Assembly (NCBI GenBank): GCA_016840465.1
Contig: JAEOSH010000030.1
Coordinates: 1-24,680, forward strand
Origin: Candidatus Baldrarchaeum yapensis
GTDB taxonomy: Archaea > Asgardarchaeota > Baldrarchaeia > Baldrarchaeales > Baldrarchaeaceae
DNA: 24,680 bases
Reading direction: 5' to 3'
Position 1 is the first letter of the stretch, and every line of letters starts with the position of its first letter. The notes under the pieces were generated by a model, which was not told the origin of the DNA, ran no database searches, and saw only the letters and a list, made by a program, of their open reading frames with translations. Made by a program: the position numbers and the translations under genes. This document shows positions 1-7,234 of the stretch, one piece after another.

Positions 1-1
1 C

Positions 2-823
2 GAAGTTCCCTACTTCGGCACACGCGACGAGTGGGTCCACTACTCCCCCGCCAAGAAGTGCTACGTGCACAGGTACGTCGTGGCAGCCGCCATCGACGGC
101 CCACGGAAGATCCCACTCTCCATAAGGCCCATCTCCATGTTCGACAGCCGCGCCGACGCCGTGGAGGCGGTGCTTCGTGACATCGAGAGGCTGGGGCTCG
201 AGGTCGAGGGGGTCTACATGGATTGTGGCTTTTTCTCGGTGGAGGTCATGGAGGTTCTCGCGAGAAGGAACATCCCGTTTGCGATCGCCGCTAGGAGGAC
301 GGCGGGTATAAGGAGGGTTCTGGAGGGGCTGAGCGGCGACGGTCCACACGTTGTTCCGTACGTTGTGAGCGCGGGCGATGGGGGGAGGCAGATTAGAGTT
401 GATCTCGTTGTTTACTGGCGCGGTGGGAGGCGGATTGTGGTAGTGTGTCGCGGCATGTCGTTGGGCAATGCATTGGAGTACTGGCGGAGGTGGGGCGTTG
501 AGACGTGCAATCAGATGGTGAAGGCGCGGAGGGCGCGGACGTGCTCACGCAGCGTCGCGCTTAGATGGTTTTTGTTGCTTGTTTCCGCGGTCATTTATCT
601 TTCATACGTTTACCTTATTTCGCGATGCGATTCAGCCCCGGCGAGCTACACGTGCTTTCTCGGAGCGCTTGTTTTGCACTTCTTCGAGTTTGTGGTTGAT
701 AGGGCCCGCCCCCGGCTGATGTTCAGGATCTGCATGGTATTGCTTAGGGTTGCGCCCGCCGTACCGTATTTCGGTCGCCCGCCGGTGTGCGTTTCGCCGC
801 AGGGTGGGAGGTGGTGTGAATGA
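2..823 (+). CDS. ISH3-like DDE transposase, 5' end cut off by the window edge
   Basis: The frame is open from base 2, so the gene starts outside the window; an in-frame GTG at 65 is not a convincing start because homologous-looking sequence (EVPYFGTRDEWVHYSPAKK) continues upstream of it. About 273 residues are visible. The pattern resembles the ISH3/IS4-type transposases of archaea: a PYFG segment that in the family follows closely on the first catalytic Asp (probably just outside the window), YMDCGFFS with the second catalytic Asp, and WGVETCNQMVKARRARTCSRS, which looks like the Y-R-E region with the catalytic Glu, followed by a hydrophobic stretch. The gene is clearly richer in G and C than its neighbours, consistent with recent arrival. 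Terminal inverted repeats could not be defined because the left end is missing. The family call is made from motif memory; whether the element is active is unknown. Confidence 0.72.
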   Translation, partial: EVPYFGTRDEWVHYSPAKKCYVHRYVVAAAIDGPRKIPLSIRPISMFDSRADAVEAVLRDIERLGLEVEGVYMDCGFFSVEVMEVLARRNIPFAIAARRTAGIRRVLEGLSGDGPHVVPYVVSAGDGGRQIRVDLVVYWRGGRRIVVVCRGMSLGNALEYWRRWGVETCNQMVKARRARTCSRSVALRWFLLLVSAVIYLSYVYLISRCDSAPASYTCFLGALVLHFFEFVVDRARPRLMFRICMVLLRVAPAVPYFGRPPVCVSPQGGRWCE

Positions 824-824
824 G

Positions 825-849
825 GGAATAGACCATAAATGTCCATTCC
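825..849. terminator. Short inverted repeat after the transposase
   Basis: GGAAT at 825-829 pairs with ATTCC at 845-849, and GAC with GTC just inside, giving an eight-pair stem with one mismatch and a seven-base loop. It begins two bases after the transposase stop and lies between two convergent genes. It could be a transcription end signal or part of the element's right end. Confidence 0.35.
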
Positions 850-904
850 TCAGAAAGTTTCAGAAGTACTATCTTCAAAAACCGTGTGAGAAGAATATTG
901 AAAA

Positions 905-1873
905 TCACAACACAACGAGGTCGGCAAGGTCTTCGCCATAATCTCCCATCTTCTTAAGTGTATTTATGACGGAATTTATAACGACAATATCCCTCCCGTT
1001 TTTCAAGGCTGTAGCACTCGCATCCTCAAGCAAACGGTAAAATTTCTGCTTCTTCTCTATTATCGTATCTGCTAGTTGTTTGTCCCGATTGTAAAAGGCA
1101 TCAAACGCCGTCTTGTGCATCTCGTAGGCACTATTGCTTAACATCCTTATTTTGTCCCTAATATCGGTGGATAGCATCGCCGGCGCCTCAATTGCCCGCT
1201 CACATATTTCAACGGCACAGTCCGCAAGAGACTCGATTATTTTCACTGCAAGACGATAGTCAAGACATTCAAGAGGTGATAAATTGAGCTTCCGCGCAAC
1301 GTGAGGGTCCATAACGGCCACTCTCAATTGCCGCACCAGCAAGAAGTAGAGCCTGTCAACCTCATCGTCTCTATTTATAACGTTCTTGGCAAGTTCCTCA
1401 TCTTGATTAAGAAAGGCGTCCACAGCATCCATATGCATCCTAGACGCCATCATATAAATTCTCTTAAGAGACTTCTTCACTGGGAGCGCCACGGGCGATA
1501 GTAGACACTGAAGTGTTATTTTTTTGGAATCCTCATCAACTATTTCAACCCCTACGAGTTTCTGCACGGTTGCCTTCACCTTCATCCGTTGCTCATAAGT
1601 TATTCTGTCTTTAGCCACCAACTGTATGATGTCGTATCCAAGCAAATATTTGGCAACTATCTCCCGGAAAAGATCCTTTGCATCGATGTTTATCGTTGCA
1701 ACGCTCCGCTCCGCCTCCCTCTCATGCCTCGGATCAAGTAACAAAGATCCGTCCTTTGTCACAAATATCGCTATGGGATCGCCCTGCTTTAGCCCCATGC
1801 GCTCGACCCATTCTTTCGGTAATGATATCAGGTACGTGCTCCCGCCTGTCTTCTGCAACTTCCTTACTTCCAT
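905..1873 (-). CDS. PhoU-domain regulator with N-terminal AbrB/SpoVT DNA-binding domain
   Basis: The protein has 322 residues from the ATG at 1873, which is preceded by a GGTGG ribosome site and gives the family-like start MEVRKLQKTGGSTYLISLPK. Residues 1-45 form an AbrB/SpoVT swapped-hairpin DNA-binding domain (STYLISLPKEWVERMGLKQGD). The rest is helical with two PhoU-like repeats (for example SRMHMDAVDAFLNQDEELAK and NRDDEVDRLYFLLVRQ, then SAYEMHKTAFDAFYNRDKQLAD). In archaea this architecture is annotated as a phosphate-uptake regulator; direct DNA binding through the AbrB part is known for the fold. No phosphate transporter gene is nearby, so the phosphate link is only by family. The open frame extends further upstream to 1957, but those residues look non-family. 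It is divergent from the DUF429 gene. Confidence 0.85.
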   Translation of the reverse strand: MEVRKLQKTGGSTYLISLPKEWVERMGLKQGDPIAIFVTKDGSLLLDPRHEREAERSVATINIDAKDLFREIVAKYLLGYDIIQLVAKDRITYEQRMKVKATVQKLVGVEIVDEDSKKITLQCLLSPVALPVKKSLKRIYMMASRMHMDAVDAFLNQDEELAKNVINRDDEVDRLYFLLVRQLRVAVMDPHVARKLNLSPLECLDYRLAVKIIESLADCAVEICERAIEAPAMLSTDIRDKIRMLSNSAYEMHKTAFDAFYNRDKQLADTIIEKKQKFYRLLEDASATALKNGRDIVVINSVINTLKKMGDYGEDLADLVVL

Positions 1874-1982
1874 ACTCGAACCACCACTATAAAATTCGCG
1901 ATGAAAATTTAAAGACTTGCTCATATCTTTGGTAATGGTTCGGTAATAATTCAACAAATATAAAGTCTATATTAATACCTTC

Positions 1983-2618
1983 ATGCAGATAAAAATTGTA
2001 ACTAACTATATAGTTTTGGTGACCAGCGTGAAGTGCCAGCGCATCAGAGTTGTAGGCGTGGATCTCGCAGGATCTGAGAGAAGAGAAACCGGGTGGGCCT
2101 TACTAGATGGAAGAACGCTTACCGTTAAGAAATTATTTTCGGACGATGAAATAATAAGGGAAACACTAGATGCTCATCCTCTCGTGGTTGCAATAGATGC
2201 CCCACTTTCGCTACCGACCTCTGGTAAAATGCGCAGAGCCGATAGGGAGATGCATAGATTCGGGCTCCCAGTGCTGCCACCGCTTTTTCCGCACATGAGA
2301 ATGCTGACATACCGAGGTATTAGAATAGCACGCATCCTCAGATCACACGGCTTAAAAGTCATAGAGGTTCATCCTACATCAACACGAAAAATACTCGGAC
2401 TGCCCCCAAGAAAAGATCCTATGGTTATCCAAGATGCCATTACGAAATTGGGCTACAACGGGGACGTAAGGAGAAAAAGCCTGTCAATGCATGAGGTAGA
2501 CGCTATACTTGCGGCAATAACTGCAGAACTTTACATTCGGGGGCTGACCACAGAGGTTGGAGATCCGATGGAGGGAGTAATAATAATACCCCGTAGGAGT
2601 GATGAGCGCATTGAGTGA
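1983..2618 (+). CDS. DUF429 family protein (predicted RNase H-fold nuclease-like)
   Basis: About 211 residues. The conserved core includes VVGVDLAGSERRETGWALLD, VVAIDAPLSLP and HEVDAILAAITAELY, which match the DUF429 pattern: a GVD-A-G glycine-rich strand, an IDAPL motif and a terminal D-A--A helix. The fold is related to RNase H, and the acidic residues are candidates for metal binding; the family's substrate is not established. The start is uncertain. ATG 1983 lies close to where a transcript would begin from an AT-rich TATA-like sequence near 1957-1967. In-frame GTG codons at 2019 and 2028 would remove an N-terminus that looks unlike the family. The stop overlaps the start of the DP1 gene, so the two are probably co-transcribed. 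Confidence 0.75.
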   Translation: MQIKIVTNYIVLVTSVKCQRIRVVGVDLAGSERRETGWALLDGRTLTVKKLFSDDEIIRETLDAHPLVVAIDAPLSLPTSGKMRRADREMHRFGLPVLPPLFPHMRMLTYRGIRIARILRSHGLKVIEVHPTSTRKILGLPPRKDPMVIQDAITKLGYNGDVRRKSLSMHEVDAILAAITAELYIRGLTTEVGDPMEGVIIIPRRSDERIE

Positions 2619-3984
2619 GAATAATATTGCTCTTAAAATAGTGAAAAGACTCCTAAAAGAGGGATTGCACATAACTCCAGAGGCTCTCGATCTGCTTATT
2701 AAGACCGATAATCCCGAAGGCGCTCTCAACACTCTTCTCGAAAAACTAAAAGAAATGAAAGAGTTGCCAATAGTCGTTGATGTACCCCATCTGAGCAATA
2801 TCATACACCCGCCGGAAAAAGAGTTTCCGGAACGTGAGGAGATCACCATTGAAGAGTTTTCGATATTACGCCAGCCATCTTGGGACTCCTTTATGGGAAC
2901 AAATATGAACGCACGTGTAAATTACCTGAAGTCGAGATATGAGAAGTTAAAGTCCATATTCACGCAGCAATACGAGCACGTAAGTATTGCAGAGGCTAAG
3001 AAGTTCAAAAAAGGAGAAGTTGTTTCATTGGTAGCAATGATTACGGGTGTCAATCGCGAGGATGAGAAAGTAACAATGATGTTGGAGGACGAGTCCGGTG
3101 CGGTTCTAGCAATCGCTGATCTGAAGAATATGACCATATTTCCGGTGCCAGATATTGTCATTTATGTTAAAGGGGAAGTTGAAAGTCCAGATACCATAAT
3201 TGTAAAAGAAGTAAATCTGCCACCAGAAGACTTCGAAAAACGTCAATCACTTAAACCACCTTCCACAGTGTTTGCAGTGCTGATTTCTGATATACATGTA
3301 GGAAACCCGAATTTTGCTGAGGAACAGTTCAAAAAGTTGTTAAGGTGGATATCGCACAACCACAAATCCCTTAACATAAAATATATCATAATCGCGGGAG
3401 ATGTAGGAGAATTTTCACCAAGTTCCCCATACACTCCCTATGAAAGATTCTCACAACTTATCTCTCAGATACCATCGGAGATAAGAATAATAATCATACC
3501 TGGAGATAGCGATAGCCTCATCCCGACACTTCCACAGATTCCCCATAAGTTCATCCAGAAAATTGAGAAGTTGAGAAATAATATGCATGTGTTTGGAAAC
3601 CCTACACTTATCTCGCTATTAGGAGTGAAGATTTTTGTATACCATCCAATCGGACTCGAGAAGGTTGCATTATCGTTACCAGGCGTCACACGTCCCTCGC
3701 AAATTGTCGAATATCTAATAAAAACTCGATGCATGGCCCCCTACCTCGAAAAAGTTCCTGTATTGCCCCATAAGGATGATATCTTCGTACTAGAAGACGT
3801 TCCCGATGTCATACACTTAGGGCATCTACACTCCGCAGACTCCGGCCGCTATAAGAACCTGGTATATGTGTGCTCCGGTTCTTGGATAAAAAACGACCCC
3901 GGAAAACTGCCATTCTCACCATCCACATGCGTTGCACATCTCCTAAACCTAAAAACATTGGAAGTTCACGAAATTACCTTTTGA
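2602..3984 (+). CDS. polB: DNA polymerase II (PolD) small subunit DP1, with altered nuclease motif III
   Basis: About 460 residues. PolD is the archaeal replicative polymerase, and DP1 carries the MRE11-like 3'-5' proofreading exonuclease. Order seen: an N-terminal helical region (residues 1-50), an OB-fold (about 140-205), and a calcineurin-like phosphodiesterase domain (about 225-460). Motifs I (SDIHVG), II (AGDVG), the later His (FVYHP) and GHLH with SGRYKNLVYVCSGSW are all present. Motif III, normally GNHD, reads GDSD (bases 3502-3513), losing the Asn and the catalytic His; YHG reads YHP. Exonuclease activity is therefore doubtful (inference). The start overlaps the DUF429 stop: GTG 2599, ATG 2602 and TTG 2611 all lie near the weak site GGAG at 2596. 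The last 11 bases overlap the 3' end of cdc6. No DP2 gene is in the window. The symbol polB follows common archaeal usage. Confidence 0.9.
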   Translation: MSALSENNIALKIVKRLLKEGLHITPEALDLLIKTDNPEGALNTLLEKLKEMKELPIVVDVPHLSNIIHPPEKEFPEREEITIEEFSILRQPSWDSFMGTNMNARVNYLKSRYEKLKSIFTQQYEHVSIAEAKKFKKGEVVSLVAMITGVNREDEKVTMMLEDESGAVLAIADLKNMTIFPVPDIVIYVKGEVESPDTIIVKEVNLPPEDFEKRQSLKPPSTVFAVLISDIHVGNPNFAEEQFKKLLRWISHNHKSLNIKYIIIAGDVGEFSPSSPYTPYERFSQLISQIPSEIRIIIIPGDSDSLIPTLPQIPHKFIQKIEKLRNNMHVFGNPTLISLLGVKIFVYHPIGLEKVALSLPGVTRPSQIVEYLIKTRCMAPYLEKVPVLPHKDDIFVLEDVPDVIHLGHLHSADSGRYKNLVYVCSGSWIKNDPGKLPFSPSTCVAHLLNLKTLEVHEITF

Positions 3985-5221
3985 GAACCGAGGATGGTAA
4001 ATTAAAATCACTCAATTTTCTGAGAAACGGGTCCTCGTTCAGGACCTCCTTTATCAACTCCAACGGAACCGTCAATGTTATCTTCTTGGTCCTGCCGTAC
4101 CGCCCCTTACTTATAACTCTTGCGTTTATTAGCCCTAACATGTCCAAATCGTTAAGAAGATCACTCATCCTGCGTTGCGTCACAGGATCTATTCTCAAGA
4201 ACTGACAAACTTCCTTATACGTTTCGTATATGAGACCTGTTATCGCCTCCGCAACCTTTGCCCTTTTAAGCAGATAAATGCTGAATAGAACCAACTTTGA
4301 TTGTAATGGTAACGTGCGCACGGTCTCCCTCACAGTATCTCTCTCTATCTCCCTCAAAGCTCTCCAAACATGATCCGTCGTAACCTTACTGGCTCCCTCC
4401 CTCTCCGCAATTTCCCCAGCAACCCGCAGGAGATCTAAAGCTCTTCTAGCATCGCCATGCTCCCTCGCAGCGAGCGCTGCACAGAGATTTATCACGTCAT
4501 CTCCCACGACCCCATCATTAAAACTTATTTTCACCCTCTGCAACAATATGTCCCTTAATTCGTCTGCAGTATATGGGGGGAAGAAGACTTCTTCCTCACT
4601 TAAGCTACTAAGAACACGAGGATCGAGATAATCCTTAAACATCATGTCATTCGAAATCCCGATCACACAAACGCGTGCCTGAGAAAGATGCGAGTTTATC
4701 CTAGTGAGATTGTACAAAACGTCATTTGCAATGTCTTTATTCTTTTTTATCAATCTGTCTAACTCATCTAAAACTATTATCATTAGATTTGATGTTCTAT
4801 CAAGGTAAGCCTTGAACTTCTCGTAAAGCGTGTCGGTGGGTAACCCGGTGAAGGGAACTTTCCCACCAACTTCTTCACAGAGGCGTGCCAACACCCTATA
4901 ACACGTATCCACAATCCTACAATTAATATATGCGGTCAAGGGCTTTGAAACACCTAATTTGTCACATACGTTCTCTAAATACTTGAGAACATAAAGTGCA
5001 ACAGCGGTTTTTCCGGTCCCCGTCTTCCCGTATAAGAACGCGTTTGAGGGCGTCCCGCCCTTGAGTGCAGTGGCAAGGATCGCACCCAACTTTGTTATCT
5101 GCTCCTCGCGATGAGGAAGTTCATCAGGAACATAACTAGGCCTTAATGCGTCCCGGTTCTTGAACAGAGATGGCGATGACAGTATCTGCTTGAATAGATT
5201 ATCGAGAATGCTGCTCTTCAT
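3974..5221 (-). CDS. cdc6: Orc1/Cdc6 replication initiator
   Basis: AAA+ ATPase that binds origin recognition boxes and helps load MCM. From the ATG at 5221 the protein has 415 residues. This start is chosen because GGTGAG lies just upstream and because SSPSLFKNRDALRPSYVPDELPHREEQI then falls at the N-terminus, as in the family; the frame extends to 5293 without family-like sequence. Walker A GKTGTGKT is at about residues 65-72, Walker B VLDELD at about 150-155, sensor 1 GISND at about 188-192 and sensor 2 GDARRAL at about 256-262. A C-terminal winged helix ends in GRYGRTKKITLTVPLELIKEVL. The gene is transcribed away from the ORB cluster that begins about 1 kb beyond its start, and it converges on DP1 with an 11-base overlap. 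Placement next to an origin is typical. Confidence 0.96.
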   Translation of the reverse strand: MKSSILDNLFKQILSSPSLFKNRDALRPSYVPDELPHREEQITKLGAILATALKGGTPSNAFLYGKTGTGKTAVALYVLKYLENVCDKLGVSKPLTAYINCRIVDTCYRVLARLCEEVGGKVPFTGLPTDTLYEKFKAYLDRTSNLMIIVLDELDRLIKKNKDIANDVLYNLTRINSHLSQARVCVIGISNDMMFKDYLDPRVLSSLSEEEVFFPPYTADELRDILLQRVKISFNDGVVGDDVINLCAALAAREHGDARRALDLLRVAGEIAEREGASKVTTDHVWRALREIERDTVRETVRTLPLQSKLVLFSIYLLKRAKVAEAITGLIYETYKEVCQFLRIDPVTQRRMSDLLNDLDMLGLINARVISKGRYGRTKKITLTVPLELIKEVLNEDPFLRKLSDFNLPSSVLKR

Positions 5222-5387
5222 GCCGCTACTCACCACTAACTGCAATTCGGTTTTCAGAACATGATTCACTTCCACTCTCAAGATTTCTTCCATCTCTTAA
5301 ATATCCTCATATTACGTTTAACATAATAGCCCATGACGATCCTCTCAACTCCCGTTTAATGTCAACACCGATATCTCACGATAAAAG

Positions 5388-5403
5388 GTGGCCCAAGGGA
5401 CCC
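5388..5403 (+). repeat. GC-rich 16-bp box, copy 1
   Basis: GTGGCCCAAGGGACCC. Two further copies lie at 6476-6491 (same strand) and 8194-8209 (opposite strand), differing only at the two central bases. The box is an imperfect palindrome, which fits a dimeric DNA-binding protein. Confidence 0.7.
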
Positions 5404-5557
5404 ATTTTTAATCTCCTTAAAGGATCTGAAAATGCTGACTTTATACTTTATACTCTGTCAAAAACTTCATGACTCGATTAACAATCAGGGAGTTTCTACC
5501 TAGCGAACCGCATACCTCCCGATTTGCCATCCCAAAAAATTAACATCTCCTGTTAGC

Positions 5558-5567
5558 AAAATATATA
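5558..5567 (+). promoter_or_regulatory. TATA box of the HTH-CBS gene
   Basis: AAAATATATA is centred about 26 bases upstream of position 5589, so the transcript should begin within a few bases of GTG 5591 or ATG 5597. This predicts a leaderless or nearly leaderless mRNA, common in archaea, and fits the absence of a Shine-Dalgarno sequence. Confidence 0.55.
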
Positions 5568-5590
5568 CACGATCCATCCTACGGAGTCGT

Positions 5591-6187
5591 GTGTCGATGA
5601 GTGAATTCAAGATACCGGAGCTTCCCACCGCCGAGGATATAAAGAGACTCAGAAGAATGGTCAAATTAACACAAGCAGAATTGGCAAAACTAGCAGGCGT
5701 AAGTCAGTCACTCATTGCTAGGATAGAAAAGGGATCCGTGGATCCTAGGCTCTCAACGTTGAGAAAAATCATAGAGGCGATTAAAAAAGCCGAAAAGAAA
5801 AACCTTGAAAAGAAAAAAGCCAGCGATGTCATGTATAAGGGAGTTATTACCGTCAGAAAGAATGATACCGTGAAAAAAGCCGTAGAACTTATGGAAAAAT
5901 ATGCAATATCGCAGTTACCGGTCGTTGATGAGAACGGATACCCAGTGGGCGGAATACAGGAATCCACGATACTTAAGAAATTGCTCGATTACGATCCGAA
6001 CGAGTTATTCGAAATGAAGGTGGAGGAAATCATGGAAGAGTGCTTTCCGCTCGTATCGCCATCTACAAGCATAGATACCGTCTATGAACTAATCCTAAGT
6101 GGGCACCCCGCAGTACTTGTTATGGACAAAGGGAAGCTCGTTGGCATAATCACGAAAATCGACCTTATTTCTCATGCGAAGAAGTAG
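5591..6187 (+). CDS. XRE-type HTH regulator with paired CBS domains
   Basis: 198 residues. An XRE/Cro-type helix-turn-helix occupies about residues 15-70 (LRRMVKLTQAELAKLAGVSQ and SLIARIEKGSVDPRLSTLRK). A short lysine-rich linker follows, then two CBS motifs (about 76-130 with VMYKGVITVRKNDTVKKAVE, and about 138-195 ending KLVGIITKIDLI). CBS pairs bind adenine nucleotides, so this is probably a DNA-binding protein tuned by energy charge (inference from domains). The promoter predicts a leaderless message; GTG 5591 and ATG 5597 are both possible starts. The stop is within 6 bases of an 18-bp palindrome (6193-6210) and 26 bases of the first ORB, so it is the gene closest to the origin core. Its targets are unknown; the palindromes nearby are candidates. 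Confidence 0.88.
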   Translation: MSMSEFKIPELPTAEDIKRLRRMVKLTQAELAKLAGVSQSLIARIEKGSVDPRLSTLRKIIEAIKKAEKKNLEKKKASDVMYKGVITVRKNDTVKKAVELMEKYAISQLPVVDENGYPVGGIQESTILKKLLDYDPNELFEMKVEEIMEECFPLVSPSTSIDTVYELILSGHPAVLVMDKGKLVGIITKIDLISHAKK

Positions 6188-6192
6188 TGTTC

Positions 6193-6210
6193 TTGTTAAT
6201 TTTGTAACAA
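6193..6210. repeat. 18-bp palindrome, copy 1
   Basis: TTGTTAATTTTGTAACAA: seven-base arms with a four-base spacer and one mismatch. It matches the reverse complement of copy 2 (6368-6385) at 17 of 18 positions. It lies between the HTH-CBS stop and the first ORB and looks like a binding site for a dimeric protein. Confidence 0.65.
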
Positions 6211-6212
6211 GA

Positions 6213-6241
6213 GACCCCCTCCTTTTCTTCCACTGGAAGTT
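6213..6241 (-). promoter_or_regulatory. Origin recognition box A
   Basis: Read on the minus strand this gives TTCCAGTGGAAGAAAAGG followed by a G-run and T. The dyad TTCCAGTGGAA followed by a G-string matches the archaeal ORB pattern bound by Orc1/Cdc6. The G-string points away from the AT-rich centre. Confidence 0.8.
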
Positions 6242-6367
6242 TCCAAAAGAAGTATTGTTACTTTATTAGGGATAATAATATAACCCCCCATTATTTCTTT
6301 CATAGGTCAAATAAAAAATTCACACTAAAAAATTATGAAGAAATTTTCAAGAAATTTTGATAGACTT

Positions 6368-6385
6368 TTGTTACAAAAGTAACAA
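6368..6385. repeat. 18-bp palindrome, copy 2
   Basis: TTGTTACAAAAGTAACAA: perfect seven-base arms around AAAA. A lone half site TTGTTAC also occurs at 6255-6261. It lies about 23 bases left of ORB B. Confidence 0.7.
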
Positions 6386-6407
6386 ACAAAAGATCGTCTA
6401 TACACGT

Positions 6408-6433
6408 GTTCCAGTGGAAATAGAGGGGTGGGG
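6408..6433 (+). promoter_or_regulatory. Origin recognition box B
   Basis: TTCCAGTGGAAATAGAGGGG at 6409-6428, continuing with TGGGG. It has the ORB dyad and a doubled G-string, in the opposite orientation to ORB A. Confidence 0.82.
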
Positions 6434-6475
6434 TCGTCATACGTTGCTTTTTAAGTAATAAACGGGAATATAGGG

Positions 6476-6491
6476 GTGGCCCGGGGGACCC
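6476..6491 (+). repeat. GC-rich 16-bp box, copy 2
   Basis: GTGGCCCGGGGGACCC. It directly abuts the ribosome site GGTGG of the next gene, so a protein bound here could block both transcription and initiation of that gene. Confidence 0.7.
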
Positions 6492-6501
6492 GGTGGTTGG
6501 A

Positions 6502-6939
6502 ATGATACGACTTGTGGTGTTTTGCTTCCATTTTTCGTCAAAGCCAAGTGACCCGAGGGATTTAAAAAGATGGTCCGTTAAAAAGACAAAATTCTACCGC
6601 GAACTTTATGGTGCCGACGTGAAGAACGTGAGGCGCAGGAAGGATGGAACAGTAACTGAAAGAGTATATCACGTACGTGGCCTTCTTGACGGAATACCGC
6701 ATATAAAACTTGATAGGAGCGTGTTTGCAGTCCCACCGGAGTTTGCGGCACGAGTTAGGAGTTTCTTTGAGAAGTATGCCGATGAAGTCGACTTTTGCAC
6801 TTTTATCGGATTATTTGATGAGGACATTATCAGGAAGAATTGCGATGGTGGAGAACTTTTACGGTTTATCACAAAAAATTTAGGAGATTTTACGAACAAG
6901 GAAAAGAATGGGAAAAATTATGAGAGTACTAATCTGTAG
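6502..6939 (+). CDS. Uncharacterised archaeal protein encoded at the origin
   Basis: 145 residues from ATG 6502, which follows GGTGG at 6492-6496 with five-base spacing; an in-frame GTG lies at 6493. I do not recognise a named family. The body is basic and compact: FHFSSKPSDPRDLKRWSVKK, KFYRELYGADVKNVRRRKDG, GLLDGIPHIKLDRSVFAVPP and ARVRSFFEKYADEVDFCTF. The GLLDGIPH---DRSVFAVP segment looks conserved-protein-like, and the lysine-rich C-terminus looks disordered. No membrane segment or signal peptide is present. The basic character and the position inside the origin locus allow a nucleic-acid role, but nothing seen proves it. Its 3' end overlaps the convergent winged-helix gene by 22 bases. 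Confidence 0.7.
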   Translation: MIRLVVFCFHFSSKPSDPRDLKRWSVKKTKFYRELYGADVKNVRRRKDGTVTERVYHVRGLLDGIPHIKLDRSVFAVPPEFAARVRSFFEKYADEVDFCTFIGLFDEDIIRKNCDGGELLRFITKNLGDFTNKEKNGKNYESTNL

Positions 6940-7142
6940 TAGATTTTAGGTCGTCCTCTTCTTCCATCCCTGAGTGCGTATTTTTCGACCTTGCCTTCAA
7001 GTATCAGCTTTGTGAGGAGGTCGTACAGTGTGGTTCTTGGGATTCCTGTTATTTTTGACAGTTCATTTCTGGTTATTGGCCCCCGTTCCTTGAGAACCTG
7101 TAGCACCAATTGCTTTTTCTCCTCAACGTTTCTCTTAGCCAT
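6918..7142 (-). CDS. Small winged-helix transcriptional regulator
   Basis: 74 residues, essentially one winged-helix domain: helices KKQLVLQVLKERGPITRNEL and SKITGIPRTTLYDLLTKLIL, then a wing with EKYALRDGRRGRPKIYYRLV. The pattern resembles MarR/TrmB-type archaeal regulators, but no effector domain is present, so it may act as a simple dimeric repressor. The start at 7142 is supported by a strong site, GGAGGT, eight bases upstream. The gene converges on the origin-encoded unknown protein with a 22-base overlap. The next upstream gene on the same strand is another winged-helix protein about 90 bases away, so they could share a transcript. Confidence 0.85.
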   Translation of the reverse strand: MAKRNVEEKKQLVLQVLKERGPITRNELSKITGIPRTTLYDLLTKLILEGKVEKYALRDGRRGRPKIYYRLVLS

Positions 7143-7234
7143 GCGTCATAACCTCCTTTGTAGCGCTTCTATCCTTTAGGTCGGACTTTGTAGAAAATAG
7201 TAACATATGTTTTTGAACTTTTTCATATCAACCG

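Larger units (their letters stand above)
5222..5590. other. Intergenic region between cdc6 and the HTH-CBS gene
   Basis: About 370 bases without a gene. It contains the first copy of a 16-bp GC-rich box (5388-5403) and a TATA-like promoter for the HTH-CBS gene at 5558-5567. The GC-rich box is about 170 bases upstream of the cdc6 start and could act on either gene. No full ORB was found here. Confidence 0.6.
6188..6492. other. Putative replication origin core (oriC)
   Basis: The gap contains two ORBs in opposite orientation (minus strand 6213-6241, plus strand 6408-6433) flanking about 170 bp of very AT-rich DNA, with the G-runs pointing outward. Two copies of an 18-bp palindrome sit near the ORBs. 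Inverted ORBs around an AT-rich unwinding region, close to orc1/cdc6, is the standard archaeal origin plan. Only the sequence pattern supports it here. Confidence 0.82.

Noticed and set aside
2125-2362. Antisense frames within the DUF429 gene
   Set aside because: Shadows of a convincing sense-strand protein.
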